DNA of 64,000 bases, taken from Vibrio mediterranei. GTDB lineage: Bacteria > Pseudomonadota > Gammaproteobacteria > Enterobacterales > Vibrionaceae. The stretch covers positions 1-64,000 of the forward strand of contig NZ_FLLQ01000003.1 of NCBI RefSeq assembly GCF_900088415.1, given 5' to 3'. Within the stretch, counting starts at the first letter, position 1. Each line of letters starts with the position of its first letter. The notes under the pieces are model-generated. The model worked only from the letters and a program-made list of their open reading frames with translations, was not told the origin of the DNA and ran no database searches. Of this stretch, positions 40,745 to 50,540 are shown piece after piece. The position numbers and the translations under genes are program-made.

Positions 40745-40803
40745 GTTATATCCTTAACTTTTCTGCTTATTTTCTTGGGGGTAGTGTGTGAGAGAAATGT
40801 GGC

Positions 40804-40819
40804 AACCAAACGATTGCGT
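40804..40819 (-). promoter_or_regulatory. LacI-family operator-like site upstream of fbp (PurR- or Cra-like)
   Basis: AACCAAACGATTGCGT matches the E. coli PurR consensus ACGCAAACGTTTGCGT at 13 of 16 positions by hand. Its AAACGATT core also resembles a Cra site. It lies 60-75 nt upstream of the fbp start. Confidence 0.35.
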
Positions 40820-41026
40820 TTATTGGGGGTATTCATCAACACACATGTGTATTGTAGGTGGCAGAACTTTTTAATGGTAATGAAGTAACCGTAACACGCT
40901 CCGTTTTGTATGATGAATGTCACATTTATTTCCCTAACCGCTAACTTTCTCGCTTTTGACGCACGCTTTGGGTATATATAGCGACAATAGCGTAAAATTA
41001 GACGCAAAGAGTTAAGAGAGCGAACT

Positions 41027-42376
41027 ATGCATATTCATATTCTGGGTATTTGCGGTACCTTCATGGGAGGCGCTGCGGTATTGGCCCAGCAGTTGGGACA
41101 CCGAGTTACAGGCAGTGATGCTAACGTTTATCCACCAATGAGCACATTATTGGAGTCGGAAGGCATAGAGATTATCGAAGGGTTTGACCCAGCCCAGCTC
41201 GATCCTGCTCCAGACCTTGTCGTCATTGGTAACGCGATGAGTCGTGGCAACCCTTGCGTTGAGTACGTGCTTAACCATAATCTGAAATACACTTCTGGCC
41301 CACAGTGGTTACAAGAGTTTCTTTTGCATGATCGCTGGGTGCTCGCTGTTTCAGGGACTCATGGAAAAACTACCACATCCAGCATGTTAAGTTGGATTCT
41401 TGAAGATTGTGGCTATCAACCGGGTTTCTTAGTCGGTGGGGTATTAGGCAACTTCGGTCAGTCAGCTCGTTTGGGTGAATCTATGTTTTTCGTGGTGGAA
41501 GCGGATGAGTATGACAGTGCTTTTTTTGACAAACGTTCTAAGTTCGTTCACTACCATCCACGCACTCTCATTATGAACAATCTTGAGTTCGATCATGCGG
41601 ATATTTTTGACGATCTTGAAGCCATCAAGCGACAGTTTCATCATTTAGTCCGCACTGTTCCTGGAAACGGCCGCATCCTTGCTCCACGTAAAGATAAGGC
41701 GTTGGGTGACGTACTAGGAAGAGGGTGTTGGAGTGAAGTGGAACACACGGGAGAGAATGCGGATTGGCATGCTCACAAGTTAAAGCGTGATGGTTCGCAT
41801 TTTGAAGTGTACCTGCATGGCAGCAAAGTCGGGGAAGTGAAGTGGGAGCTAGTGGGTGACCATAATGTCGATAACGCCCTGATGGCTATTGCTGGAGCAA
41901 GGCATGTTGGCGTGACTCCGGATCTTGCGTGCGAAGCACTAGGCAAGTTTATCAATACCAAGCGACGCTTGGAGCTGAAGGGCGAAGTGAATCAAGTCAC
42001 GGTATACGATGATTTTGCCCATCATCCAACGGCAATTGAACTGACTTTAGGTGGTTTACGTAACAAGGTCGGCAAGCAGCGAATCCTTGCTGTTTTAGAG
42101 CCACGCAGTGCCACCATGAAACGCGGCGTGCACAAAGAGACATTAGCGCAGTCGCTCACTCAAGCCGATGCGGTGTTCTTATTCCAACCCGACAATATTG
42201 ATTGGTCAGTAGAAGAGATTGCTCACTCATGCTCGCAACCAGCCAAAGTCAGTGACTCTATTGATGAGCTGGTGCAGGCCATTGTTGAACAGGCTCAACC
42301 AGGCGATCAAATTCTGGTGATGAGCAATGGTGGCTTTGGTGGTATTCATCAAAAATTATTAGAGGCATTAGCGTAA
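41027..42376 (+). CDS. mpl: UDP-N-acetylmuramate:L-alanyl-gamma-D-glutamyl-meso-diaminopimelate ligase
   Basis: A 449-residue Mur-ligase-family enzyme (E. coli Mpl 457). The Rossmann start [13 protein letters not shown]-loop GTHGKTTT (residues 110-117) and C-terminal DDFAHHPTA motif are present. It attaches the recycled tripeptide Ala-Glu-Dap to UDP-MurNAc, returning murein turnover products to synthesis. Its stop shares one base with the ubiX start (TAATG). Confidence 0.96.
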   Translation: MHIHILGICGTFMGGAAVLAQQLGHRVTGSDANVYPPMSTLLESEGIEIIEGFDPAQLDPAPDLVVIGNAMSRGNPCVEYVLNHNLKYTSGPQWLQEFLLHDRWVLAVSGTHGKTTTSSMLSWILEDCGYQPGFLVGGVLGNFGQSARLGESMFFVVEADEYDSAFFDKRSKFVHYHPRTLIMNNLEFDHADIFDDLEAIKRQFHHLVRTVPGNGRILAPRKDKALGDVLGRGCWSEVEHTGENADWHAHKLKRDGSHFEVYLHGSKVGEVKWELVGDHNVDNALMAIAGARHVGVTPDLACEALGKFINTKRRLELKGEVNQVTVYDDFAHHPTAIELTLGGLRNKVGKQRILAVLEPRSATMKRGVHKETLAQSLTQADAVFLFQPDNIDWSVEEIAHSCSQPAKVSDSIDELVQAIVEQAQPGDQILVMSNGGFGGIHQKLLEALA

Positions 42377-42996
42377 TGAAACCCGTAGAGAAAGCGATCA
42401 CGCTGGCATTTACTGGTGCATCTGGCGCTCCTTATGGGATGCGCCTCCTTGAGTGTTTGTTAGCTCAAGATTATACCGTGTACTTATTGATCTCTTCCGC
42501 TGCGAGAGTGGTGTTGGCGACTGAACATAATATTAAACTGCCGAGCGGTCCGGATGCCGCGCACAAAGCACTAGTACAAAGACTGAATTGCTCGCCAGAT
42601 AAGCTGGTAGTGTGTGGTAAAGAAGATTGGTTTTCACCAGTGGCTTCCGGGTCGGCAGCGCCCAAACAGATGATCGTCTGCCCATGTTCGGCTGGTAGTG
42701 TGGCTGCGATTGCTCATGGGATGTCGGACAATTTAATTGAACGTGCCGCTGACGTGGTAATGAAAGAGCGTGGTCAACTTCTCTTAGTGGTACGCGAGAC
42801 GCCATTTTCAACCATACATCTAGAAAACATGCACAAACTTTCGCAAATGGGCGTGACCATCATGCCAGCTGCGCCTGGTTTTTATCATCAGCCAGAATCT
42901 ATTGAGGATTTGGTCGACTTTATTGTGGCTCGTGTGCTTGACCATATGGGTATCGACCAAACTCTCGTGCCTCGCTGGGGCTACGATCAGCGATAA
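42376..42996 (+). CDS. ubiX: Flavin prenyltransferase UbiX
   Basis: A 206-residue flavoprotein with the FMN-binding GASGAPYG and [14 protein letters not shown] motifs and the [15 protein letters not shown] segment. It prenylates FMN to make the cofactor of UbiD decarboxylase for ubiquinone synthesis. The gene is coupled to mpl by a one-base overlap, an arrangement driven by operon packing more than pathway. The next features are the thi promoter and riboswitch. Confidence 0.95.
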   Translation: MKPVEKAITLAFTGASGAPYGMRLLECLLAQDYTVYLLISSAARVVLATEHNIKLPSGPDAAHKALVQRLNCSPDKLVVCGKEDWFSPVASGSAAPKQMIVCPCSAGSVAAIAHGMSDNLIERAADVVMKERGQLLLVVRETPFSTIHLENMHKLSQMGVTIMPAAPGFYHQPESIEDLVDFIVARVLDHMGIDQTLVPRWGYDQR

Positions 42997-43028
42997 ATCC
43001 ACATCAATCAAACGAGTTAGGGATAGAT

Positions 43029-43058
43029 TTGGCGAATCTGTGACGAAAAGGTTACAAT
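43029..43058 (+). promoter_or_regulatory. Promoter of thiBPQ
   Basis: A -35 TTGGCG (43029-43034) and a -10 TACAAT (43053-43058) with an 18-nt spacer, immediately upstream of the riboswitch. Confidence 0.6.
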
Positions 43059-43073
43059 TCGCTTTCTAAAGGT

Positions 43074-43170
43074 TGTGACTCACGGGGTGCACTAGCAGTG
43101 GTGCTGAGAGAAGGTAATACCTGACACCCGTATACCTGATCCAGATAATGCTGGCGTAGGGATGAGAACT
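43074..43170 (+). ncRNA. TPP riboswitch (THI element)
   Basis: All hallmark segments are present in order: CGGGGTGC (43083-43090), GTGCTGAGAG followed by AAGGTAATACCTGACACCCG, ACCTGATCCAGATAATGCTGG, then GCGTAGGGATGAGAACT closing P1. This is a complete thiamin-pyrophosphate aptamer upstream of thiBPQ. It should switch the transporter off when TPP is abundant. Confidence 0.97.
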
Positions 43171-43191
43171 CCGTTCTATGGAGGCTTTTTC
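43168..43191 (+). terminator. Riboswitch expression-platform hairpin
   Basis: ACTCC(GTTCTAT)GGAG followed by GCTTTTT directly abuts the aptamer P1 strand, so it can compete with or follow aptamer folding. It has the form of a short intrinsic terminator, implying transcriptional control. Confidence 0.65.
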
Positions 43192-43233
43192 TGGATCATA
43201 TAATATAAAAATATATATCTAAGGATAGAACCA

Positions 43234-44232
43234 GTGAAAGTACATCAACTCGCTAAACTTGCTTTGGCAACGACACTTCTAAGTGCCTCTCAACTCGCTA
43301 CGGCGAACACACTTACCGTTTATACCTATGATTCGTTTGCTTCAGATTGGGGCCCTGGTCCAGCGATTGAAAAAGCATTTGAAGCTAAATGTGGATGCGA
43401 TCTCAACTTTGTTGCACTAGATGATGGTGTCTCGATTCTAAACCGCCTGCGTCTAGAAGGCTCCAGCTCCCAAGCCGATGTCGTACTTGGTCTCGATAAT
43501 AACTTAATGAGTGAAGCGAAAGCCTCTGGCTTGTTGGCTAAACACAATGCTGATCTTTCTGCGCTTGAGTTACCAAACGGCTGGAGTGACGATGTTTTTG
43601 TTCCTTTCGATTACGGTTACTTTGCGTTTGTTTACAACAAAGAAAAGGTAAAGAATCCACCGAAAAGCCTGAAAGAGTTGGTTGAGCAACGTGATGACCT
43701 TAAGGTGATTTATCAAGATCCTCGCACTTCAACTCCGGGTCAAGGACTTTTACTTTGGATGAAGTCTGTTTATGGTGATGACTCCAGTGAGGCATGGCAA
43801 AAGCTAGCGAAAAAGACCGTAACTGTGACCAAAGGTTGGTCGGAAGCGTACTCTATGTTCCTCGAGGGAGAGTCTGACTTGGTTCTCTCTTACACGACCT
43901 CTCCGGCTTACCATATTATTGCCGAGCAAGATAAGCGATTTGCAGCCGCAGACTTTTCGGAAGGCCATTACACTCAGGTGGAAGTGGCGGCTAAAGTGGC
44001 CAGCAGTGATAAGCAAAAGTTAGCTGATGAATTTATGCAATTTATCGTTTCAGAAGACTTTCAATCAAAAATCCCTACAGGCAACTGGATGTATCCTGTT
44101 GTTGAGAGCAAGCTACCTGAAGGTTTTGATAGCTTAACCATTCCAAGTGAGGCGCTGACATTTAGTCCAGATGAAGTGGCGAATAACCGTAAAGCTTGGA
44201 TTCGCGAGTGGCAGTCTGCGCTGATTAAGTAG
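43234..44232 (+). CDS. thiB: Thiamin ABC transporter substrate-binding protein
   Basis: A 332-residue periplasmic binding protein with a signal peptide (cleavage near ATA, residue 24). It matches ThiB/TbpA: LTVYTYDSFASDWGPGP at the mature start and SYTTSPAYH in the ligand-binding part. It starts with GTG preceded by AAGGATAG. It binds thiamin, TMP and TPP and hands them to ThiPQ. It is the first gene behind the TPP riboswitch; a structured RNA follows its stop. Confidence 0.95.
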   Translation: MKVHQLAKLALATTLLSASQLATANTLTVYTYDSFASDWGPGPAIEKAFEAKCGCDLNFVALDDGVSILNRLRLEGSSSQADVVLGLDNNLMSEAKASGLLAKHNADLSALELPNGWSDDVFVPFDYGYFAFVYNKEKVKNPPKSLKELVEQRDDLKVIYQDPRTSTPGQGLLLWMKSVYGDDSSEAWQKLAKKTVTVTKGWSEAYSMFLEGESDLVLSYTTSPAYHIIAEQDKRFAAADFSEGHYTQVEVAAKVASSDKQKLADEFMQFIVSEDFQSKIPTGNWMYPVVESKLPEGFDSLTIPSEALTFSPDEVANNRKAWIREWQSALIK

Positions 44233-44314
44233 TATTGGCATCTAAGAAAACCTACAGATTATCGCCCCTGTACAAGCAGGGGCAAGCCAATACTGCACCA
44301 GAGCTTCACTGGTG
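44231..44314 (+). other. Structured intercistronic element between thiB and thiP
   Basis: A 9-bp stem (44231-44239 with 44286-44294) encloses a 7-bp GC-rich hairpin (44264-44270 with 44277-44283). A separate 6-bp hairpin follows (44296-44301 with 44309-44314). There is no clear terminator T-run. It could protect the thiB mRNA 3' end or dampen thiP expression. Confidence 0.7.
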
Positions 44315-44355
44315 TAATGAATCGTTATCGTGTCTACTTCTCCATTGAGGTTATT

Positions 44356-45954
44356 GTGACCCAAATACCAAAATCAGGTTTAGTGATTGCTTTGCTCATT
44401 GCCATATATGTGCTGGCTTCGTTGTGGACACTGCTTTCCTACTCGTCAATGACTGATATTGCTCTGCTGTTTACGGACCCATACTACCAGCACGTAGCCA
44501 AATTTAGCTTTTGGCAAGCAAGTCTATCAACGTTGCTAAGTGTAGGGCTTGCTATCCCAGTGGCACATGCGTTTTCTCGTCGCCATTTTTGGGGAAGATC
44601 ATGGCTGCTCAAATTGTTTGCGACCACCTTGGTGATGCCAGTCCTGGTCGGTGTGTTTGGCATTGTCGCCATTTATGGCAATCAAGGCGTTATTGCTCAA
44701 TGGTGGCTCACTTCGAATGATTCTATGCCGTTTTCTCTCTATGGTTTAAACGGCATTTTGCTGGCACACGTATTCTTTAATTTGCCTTTTGCAACTCGTT
44801 TGCTTTTAGTGACGATAGAAAGTGTTCCACTAGAGCAGCGCAAGTTAGCACTGCACTTGGGAATGAACAGCTGGCAGTGTTTTAGATTAGTGGAGTGGCC
44901 ACGACTCAAAGCACATTTACCTCATGTTATTGGCTTAGTCTTCATGTTGTGTTTTACCAGTTTTGCAACCGTCATGGCGTTAGGTGGCGGTCCGAAAGCC
45001 ACTACGATTGAACTAGCGATTTATCAAGCGATCAAGTTTGATTTTGACCTACAAACCGGAGCGGTTCTGGCATTATGGCAAATGTTAATTTGCGCATTAC
45101 TGGTGCTGTTTATTGGCAAATTCAGTCGAGACTTGGAGGGTAAAACCAATTATAGCGACATGCCAACCATTCAACCTCAAGACTCATGGTTGAAAAAGTG
45201 CTGGGATAGCTTTTGGATCATGGCAACCCTAATGCTGGTCATTCCGCCACTTATTGCCATTGTTGCAAGTGGACTGAATGAGAAATTGTGGTCAGTGCTT
45301 GCTGATAGCAAGTTCTGGTCGGCAGTTATGACCTCGTTACAAGTGGCAATCATGGCTGCTAGTATCGCGTTAGTGGTTGGCATTGTGCTATTGAGTAGTT
45401 CACGAATGTTACGAATAAAGTCTCACTATGGCCGTGCGGATGGCGTGGAGTTTGTTGGTACGGTTATTTTGGTGACACCCGCGTTGGTATTGAGTACAGC
45501 GACTTTTCTAATGCTTCGCGGAATGACCAATGTGTTTAGTCTTGCGTTTGGGATCGTTGTCGTTGTGAATGCTTTGATGGCGCTGCCGTATGTTATCAAA
45601 ACACTTAATCAGCCAATGTTGAGGTTAGCCAAGCAATATCACCTGCTTTGGCAAAGTTTGGGACTGCATGGCATTCGACGATTTTGGTTAATGGAATGGA
45701 GAGCAATCCGCGCACCGATATTGCATGCTTTCTCGATTAGCTTTGTCCTTTCCATGGGCGATCTTACTGTTATCGCGCTATTTGGAAGTCAGAACTTTAA
45801 TACCTTACCGCTTTACCTGTATCAGCTGATGGGTAGCTATCAATTGCAAGCAGCGGCTGTAGTATCCCTAGTGCTGTTTATATTGAGTATTGGTGTATTT
45901 ACCTTAACGGAGTCGTTGTTACGACCTGTATCGACCGAGCGAGAGAAATCATAA
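44356..45954 (+). CDS. thiP: Thiamin ABC transporter permease
   Basis: A 532-residue fused permease of about twelve helices (E. coli ThiP 536), containing two binding-protein-dependent transport domains. EAA-like loops can be seen near RKLALHLGMNSWQCFRLVEWP and AKQYHLLWQSLGLHG. I chose the GTG at 44356 because TTGAGG lies 5 nt upstream; the in-frame ATG at 44317 lacks a clear ribosome-binding site and sits right at the intercistronic hairpins. It moves thiamin from ThiB through the inner membrane. Its stop shares one base with thiQ. Confidence 0.93.
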   Translation: MTQIPKSGLVIALLIAIYVLASLWTLLSYSSMTDIALLFTDPYYQHVAKFSFWQASLSTLLSVGLAIPVAHAFSRRHFWGRSWLLKLFATTLVMPVLVGVFGIVAIYGNQGVIAQWWLTSNDSMPFSLYGLNGILLAHVFFNLPFATRLLLVTIESVPLEQRKLALHLGMNSWQCFRLVEWPRLKAHLPHVIGLVFMLCFTSFATVMALGGGPKATTIELAIYQAIKFDFDLQTGAVLALWQMLICALLVLFIGKFSRDLEGKTNYSDMPTIQPQDSWLKKCWDSFWIMATLMLVIPPLIAIVASGLNEKLWSVLADSKFWSAVMTSLQVAIMAASIALVVGIVLLSSSRMLRIKSHYGRADGVEFVGTVILVTPALVLSTATFLMLRGMTNVFSLAFGIVVVVNALMALPYVIKTLNQPMLRLAKQYHLLWQSLGLHGIRRFWLMEWRAIRAPILHAFSISFVLSMGDLTVIALFGSQNFNTLPLYLYQLMGSYQLQAAAVVSLVLFILSIGVFTLTESLLRPVSTEREKS

Positions 45955-46658
45955 TGTTAACTATGGATCATGTCGACTATCGCTACCACAGTGATTGGTT
46001 TCGGTTTTCTATCTCAGTAGAAAAAGGTGATGTGTTGGCGTTGATTGGGCCCAGTGGTGCAGGTAAATCGACACTGTTGGCGCTTATAGCGGGGTTTTGT
46101 CAGCCTGAATCGGGAACGATATCTGTCGATGATGAAGAGATTCAATCTAAGCAGCCTCACCTGCGGCCTTTGTCTATGTTGTTTCAAGAGCACAACTTAT
46201 TCGAGCACCTTTCAGTGTTCGATAATATCGCTCTAGGACTCAATCCAGCCCTTAAACTAACTGCAGAAGATCAACAGCGAGTGCGAGATGCGGCAGACAA
46301 GGTGGGTCTTATTGATAAGATTCAACGTTTACCGTCTGAGCTTTCCGGTGGGCAGAGGCAGCGAGTGGCTTTAGCCCGTTGCTTTGTTCAGCCTCACCCG
46401 ATTTGGCTACTTGACGAACCGTTTTCGGCGTTGGACCCGGTACTTCGTAAAGAAATGCTGTCGGTTGTTCGCTCTCTAGCTCAAGAAAAACAAGCGACAG
46501 TTATTATGGTGACGCATCACCTTAGTGATGCCAGAGCCATTGCCAACCGGTTTGCCTACCTTAGTCATGGCATCATCACTGCTGAAGGAGACATCTCGGC
46601 GTTGACGGCGCAACATGACAATCAAGAGCTCGCGCGGTTTGTAAAAGCGGCGCATTAG
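45954..46658 (+). CDS. thiQ: Thiamin ABC transporter ATP-binding protein
   Basis: A 234-residue ABC ATPase (E. coli 232). Walker A GPSGAGKS is at 32-39, signature LSGGQRQRVALARC, Walker B IWLLDEPFSALD, and the switch His lies in VTHH. It energises ThiP. It begins at the last base of the thiP stop (TAATG), so the two are coupled. Confidence 0.95.
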   Translation: MLTMDHVDYRYHSDWFRFSISVEKGDVLALIGPSGAGKSTLLALIAGFCQPESGTISVDDEEIQSKQPHLRPLSMLFQEHNLFEHLSVFDNIALGLNPALKLTAEDQQRVRDAADKVGLIDKIQRLPSELSGGQRQRVALARCFVQPHPIWLLDEPFSALDPVLRKEMLSVVRSLAQEKQATVIMVTHHLSDARAIANRFAYLSHGIITAEGDISALTAQHDNQELARFVKAAH

Positions 46659-46671
46659 CGTTTTATGGATA

Positions 46672-46697
46672 TAAAAAAGGCAGCTTACGCTGCCTTG
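46672..46697 (-). terminator. Terminator after darP (minus strand)
   Basis: An 8-bp perfect stem (46677-46684 with 46689-46696) and TTAC loop. On the minus strand it is followed by six T. It is in the gap between convergent thiQ and darP and may serve thiQ poorly. Confidence 0.82.
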
Positions 46698-46721
46698 ATA
46701 GTCTTAAATTGAGCATTGAAG

Positions 46722-47249
46722 TTAGAACTCTTGTTCTTCTTCGTGCTTAAGTGCTTGGAAAATTTCACGGAATGCTTTTGCAGGCTTTCCAGCTTTCTTT
46801 TCTTTGTTGGCCTGACGAGCAAGTTGGCGTAGACGCTGACGGTCGAGGTTTGGGTACAACTCAAGTGCATCCGCGATGGCTTCATCGCCTTGCTCTACAA
46901 TACGGTCACGCAGTTGTTCAAGCTTGTGAAGTGCCGCAGTAGATTGTGAGTGCTTGTTACGTACACGGTCGAGAGCCGCCTGAATTGGCTCAGGGTCTTC
47001 GGTACGCATCAGCTTACCAATGTATTGCAGTTGGCGACGTCGAGCTTCGTTCTTGAAGCGCTGGGCATCGGCGACCGCTTCTCTCAGATCTTCACTAAGA
47101 GGAAACTTATCCAACACAGCAGGCTTTAGTCCAACTAACTCTTCACCGAGTTTTTGCAACTCTTCCATGTCGTTTTTCATTTCGGTTCTGCTTACCCAAA
47201 TGATTTCTTCTTCCTCTTCCCAAGGCGCTTTCTGATTTTTGCGGGCCAT
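46722..47249 (-). CDS. darP: Ribosome biogenesis factor DarP (YjgA, DUF615)
   Basis: A 175-residue highly charged helical protein with an acidic [17 protein letters not shown] start and a basic middle ([18 protein letters not shown]), matching E. coli YjgA/DarP (183 aa). DarP binds late 50S precursors at the subunit interface and promotes peptidyl-transferase centre maturation. It is divergent from pmbA, the same neighbour as in E. coli. Confidence 0.93.
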   Translation of the reverse strand: MARKNQKAPWEEEEEIIWVSRTEMKNDMEELQKLGEELVGLKPAVLDKFPLSEDLREAVADAQRFKNEARRRQLQYIGKLMRTEDPEPIQAALDRVRNKHSQSTAALHKLEQLRDRIVEQGDEAIADALELYPNLDRQRLRQLARQANKEKKAGKPAKAFREIFQALKHEEEQEF

Positions 47250-47367
47250 GTTTACTGCCTATATCACTATCTCATTACGAATATTGGCTATTTTAGCAAG
47301 AAATCTGGGGAGAATGCGAAAACCTTGTTATTCTAGTCTCAATTAAACGATAAAAGTTAGATGGATT

Positions 47368-48711
47368 ATGGATGTAAGAGAGCAAGTTGCTCAGCAGCAA
47401 GCTGAGCTAGAAGCCGCTGTTGCTAAAGCGCTGGATATGGCTTCAGTAAATTCAGATGCCGCTGAGGTCGCTATTACTAAGAGCACTGGCTTAAGCGTCT
47501 CCACGCGCATGTGTGAAGTGGAAAACGTAGAGTTTAATAGTGACGGTGCGCTGGGTATCACGGTATACCGTGGACAGCGTAAGGGCAGTGCTTCAACCTC
47601 TGATTTGAGTGAAAAAGCCATTGCACAAACGGTAGCTGCTGCACTGGATATTGCCCAGTACACCTCCGAAGACCCATTTGCAGGGCCAGCTCCGAAAGAG
47701 TTGTTGGTAACGAATATCCCAGACCTTGATCTCTTCCATCCAGATGAGCCAAATCCCGATGTGGCTGCGCAAAAAGCAATTGCTGCTGAGAAAGCAGCAT
47801 TAGCTTACAGTGACAAAATAAAGCAGAGTGATGGTGCCAGTTACGACAGCCACTATGGCGTTAAGGTCTATGGTAACTCCCATGGCCTGTTGGCTGGTTA
47901 TGCGTCTAGCCGTCATAGCATTAGCTGTAGTGTCATTGGCCAAGGTCAAAATGGCGATATGGAGCGTGACTACAGTTATACTCTTGCTCGTCACCGTGAT
48001 GATTTGTGGACACCAGAGTTGGTCGGTGAGAAGGCTGCTATTAAAACAGTTGAGCGTCTAGACCCTAGAAAAGTCAAAACGGGTCAATACCCAGTGCTTT
48101 TTGCCAATGATGTTGCGACTGGCCTTATGGGACACTTAGTAATGGGGATTAGCGGCGGTAATTTATACCGTAAGTCGTCGTTCTTGTTAGATAAACTAGG
48201 TGAACAGATTCTGCCAGATTGGTTTGCTATTGAAGAAAAACCTCACCTACTTAAAGGCTTAGCGTCTAGTCCGTTTGATAACGAAGGTGTGGCAACTCAA
48301 GATTTAGATATTATCACTGACGGCAAATTGGCGACCTACTTACTGACTAGTTACGCTGCGCGCAAACTGAATATGACGCCAACAGGACATGCTGGAGGTA
48401 TTCATAACTGGTTTGTTAAGTCGACAGGACAAGATTTTGATGCCATGTTGAAAACGCTTGGCACTGGCCTGCTGGTAACCGAAGTGATGGGGCAAGGGGT
48501 AAATATCGTTACTGGTGATTACTCTCGCGGTGCTGCAGGATTCTGGGTCGAAAATGGAGAAATCCAATACCCAGTCTCGGAAATTACTGTTGCTGGTAAT
48601 CTGGCGCAAATGTTCAAGCAAATTGTGGCAGTTGGCAGTGATGTTGAAACGCGCTCACAAATTCAAACGGGCTCTATCCTGTTGGAATCAATGAAAGTCG
48701 CTGGTGAGTAA
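47368..48711 (+). CDS. pmbA: TldE/PmbA protease-associated protein
   Basis: A 447-residue TldD/PmbA-family protein (E. coli PmbA 450). The family segments [19 protein letters not shown] and [16 protein letters not shown] are present. I see no HExxxH; in the TldD-TldE pair the metal site is in TldD and PmbA (TldE) is the structural partner. The complex is a processive peptidase acting on unfolded peptides. tldD is not in this window. A strong terminator follows. Confidence 0.94.
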   Translation: MDVREQVAQQQAELEAAVAKALDMASVNSDAAEVAITKSTGLSVSTRMCEVENVEFNSDGALGITVYRGQRKGSASTSDLSEKAIAQTVAAALDIAQYTSEDPFAGPAPKELLVTNIPDLDLFHPDEPNPDVAAQKAIAAEKAALAYSDKIKQSDGASYDSHYGVKVYGNSHGLLAGYASSRHSISCSVIGQGQNGDMERDYSYTLARHRDDLWTPELVGEKAAIKTVERLDPRKVKTGQYPVLFANDVATGLMGHLVMGISGGNLYRKSSFLLDKLGEQILPDWFAIEEKPHLLKGLASSPFDNEGVATQDLDIITDGKLATYLLTSYAARKLNMTPTGHAGGIHNWFVKSTGQDFDAMLKTLGTGLLVTEVMGQGVNIVTGDYSRGAAGFWVENGEIQYPVSEITVAGNLAQMFKQIVAVGSDVETRSQIQTGSILLESMKVAGE

Positions 48712-48724
48712 ATCTCAAATAGAG

Positions 48725-48760
48725 AAAAAGGGGCGTAACCTACTGGTTACGCCCTTTTTG
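48725..48760. terminator. Bidirectional terminator between pmbA and mgtE
   Basis: A stem (AAAAAGGGGCGTAACC, 48725-48740, with GGTTACGCCCTTTTT, 48745-48759) and TACT loop, with one extra G in the left arm. A and T runs lie on both sides between the convergent genes. Confidence 0.92.
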
Positions 48761-48769
48761 TATCTGGTA

Positions 48770-50128
48770 TTAGCCGATCATTATGGTGGCTAAGCCTAAG
48801 AAGACCGAAAGACCAACAACATCGGTAATGGTCGTAAGGGCCATTCCGCCCGCCAAGGCAGGGTCTATATTCATTTTTTTGAGCAGAATAGGGATGGTAA
48901 CGCCAGCAATGCCAGCAACCAGTAAATTGGTCATCATGGCGGCAGAGATAATCCCGCCTAACATCCAATCACCTTTCCAAGCTACTACGATACCACCGAT
49001 AATTAGGGCCCAGAGGATACCATTGAGAAAGCCGATGGCGGCTTCTTTGAGTAGCAGTTCTCGACGGTTACTGTCACCGATATGACCCAAAGCTAAGCCT
49101 CGGATTACTAGGGCAACGGTTTGGTTACCTGCAACCCCTCCCATGGAAGGTACAATGGTCATCAATACAGCTATTGCTGCCATCTGCTCTAGTGTGGCCT
49201 CAAACATATTGGAGACAGATGCTGCTGCTAAAGCGGCAAGTACATTGGCGCCCAGCCAAACACTGCGTCGACGAGCAGATTTCACAACAGGCGCAAAGGT
49301 ATCTTCATCGTCATCCATACCAGCCATACTCATCATCGAGTGTTCGGCGTCTTCACGAATAATATCGACCACGTCATCGATGGTGATACGGCCTACTAGG
49401 TGGTGTTCACTGTCGACAACAGGGGCAGAGACCCAGTCGCGTCGTTCAAATAACGAAGCAACGTCCGAATCGCTAGTTTCAACATGGATTGCCTCATCGG
49501 CATCGTCCATGACATCGACGACTTTGACATCAGGCTGAGTGGTTAAAAGTGTGGTCAAAGAGAGGTGACCAATCAGCATGTCTTCTTCGTCTATCACATA
49601 CAGTGCGTCTGTCGCTTCCGGTAGCTCACCTTTCATGCGTAGGTAACGCAGAACCACATCGACATCGACATCGCCACGAATAGTGATTACATCGGTATTC
49701 ATGATACCGCCGGCGGTATCTTCTGGGTAAGAAAGGGCGGTCTCGACACGCAAACGGTCTGCGGTGTCCATTTGTGACAGGACTTCGCGCGAGACGGTAT
49801 CAGGCAGACTACGTAGGACATAAGCTACGTCATCGGTGTCCATGCCTTCCGTTGCTTCAGCCAGCTTTTCTGGCGCCATTTTGGAGACAAGACTATCTTT
49901 GACGTCCTCATTGAGTTCATCAAGGATTTCACCATAGTCTTCAGGGTCGGTGAGTTGCCACAGGACTTCACGACTTTTACGTGGAGAGGCTTCTAGAAGA
50001 TGGGCAATATCTTCAGGCTCCATGTCCTGAAGTTGTCTTCTTACGTAAACGAAGCGGCCATTTTCTAGCGCTTCACTGACTTCTTGGAGGGTTTGGTGAG
50101 CTTGATCGAATTCTATTTGCTCTGCCAT
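48770..50128 (-). CDS. mgtE: Magnesium transporter MgtE
   Basis: A 452-residue MgtE channel. The cytosolic N domain (superhelical, residues 1-130) and two CBS domains (about 135-255) lead through the plug helix to five membrane helices (about 285-450). The conserved pore segment PALAGGMALTTITDVVG is intact, with the Asp that binds Mg2+. CBS and N domains close the channel when cytosolic Mg2+ is high. It starts at ATG 50128 with AGGGGG upstream and is separated from ptsO by 125 nt in which I see nothing further. Confidence 0.95.
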   Translation of the reverse strand: MAEQIEFDQAHQTLQEVSEALENGRFVYVRRQLQDMEPEDIAHLLEASPRKSREVLWQLTDPEDYGEILDELNEDVKDSLVSKMAPEKLAEATEGMDTDDVAYVLRSLPDTVSREVLSQMDTADRLRVETALSYPEDTAGGIMNTDVITIRGDVDVDVVLRYLRMKGELPEATDALYVIDEEDMLIGHLSLTTLLTTQPDVKVVDVMDDADEAIHVETSDSDVASLFERRDWVSAPVVDSEHHLVGRITIDDVVDIIREDAEHSMMSMAGMDDDEDTFAPVVKSARRRSVWLGANVLAALAAASVSNMFEATLEQMAAIAVLMTIVPSMGGVAGNQTVALVIRGLALGHIGDSNRRELLLKEAAIGFLNGILWALIIGGIVVAWKGDWMLGGIISAAMMTNLLVAGIAGVTIPILLKKMNIDPALAGGMALTTITDVVGLSVFLGLATIMIG

Positions 50129-50253
50129 GGATGCCCCCTACACTCAACTGCTTTTTAATGTACTGAATAGTAGCTTAATTTTGGGTTCAAGTAACCTACA
50201 GGGCACGAAGAAGTTATCGGAGAGTGGAAATAAAACAGAAAAGTGTGCGGAAT

Positions 50254-50529
50254 CTATTCGTCTTCGTCAAAACGGTGTTCAACCAACTCACAGACTGCTT
50301 GCAGAGCATCCTCAGCCTGGTTTCCTGACGCTTTAATGGTGATGTTCTCACCTTGAGCCGACTCGAGCATAAGAAGGCCCATTACGCTATCTGCAGTCGC
50401 TTCTTTCTGTTCATGATTACAAATTGTCACGGTTGCCTCGAAGCTCTGCGCTAGTTCGACTAACTTGACCGCAGCTCGAGCATGCAAACCAAGACGATTT
50501 TGAATGAGAACAGTGCGAGATAGTGACAT
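50254..50529 (-). CDS. ptsO: Phosphocarrier protein NPr
   Basis: A 91-residue HPr-like protein with the phosphorylation site His16 in GLHARAAVK (E. coli NPr 90). It takes phosphate from PtsP (EI-Ntr) and passes it to PtsN. It is last in the leftward rpoN unit, 11 nt after rapZ. The downstream terminal tail EHRFDEDE is acidic. Confidence 0.95.
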   Translation of the reverse strand: MSLSRTVLIQNRLGLHARAAVKLVELAQSFEATVTICNHEQKEATADSVMGLLMLESAQGENITIKASGNQAEDALQAVCELVEHRFDEDE

Positions 50530-50540
50530 TTGGATTCCTG

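Noticed and set aside
40956..40983. mpl promoter with TTGACG and TATAGC.
   Set aside because: The -35 is good but spacing to the best -10 is 15 nt, so I did not list it as a feature.
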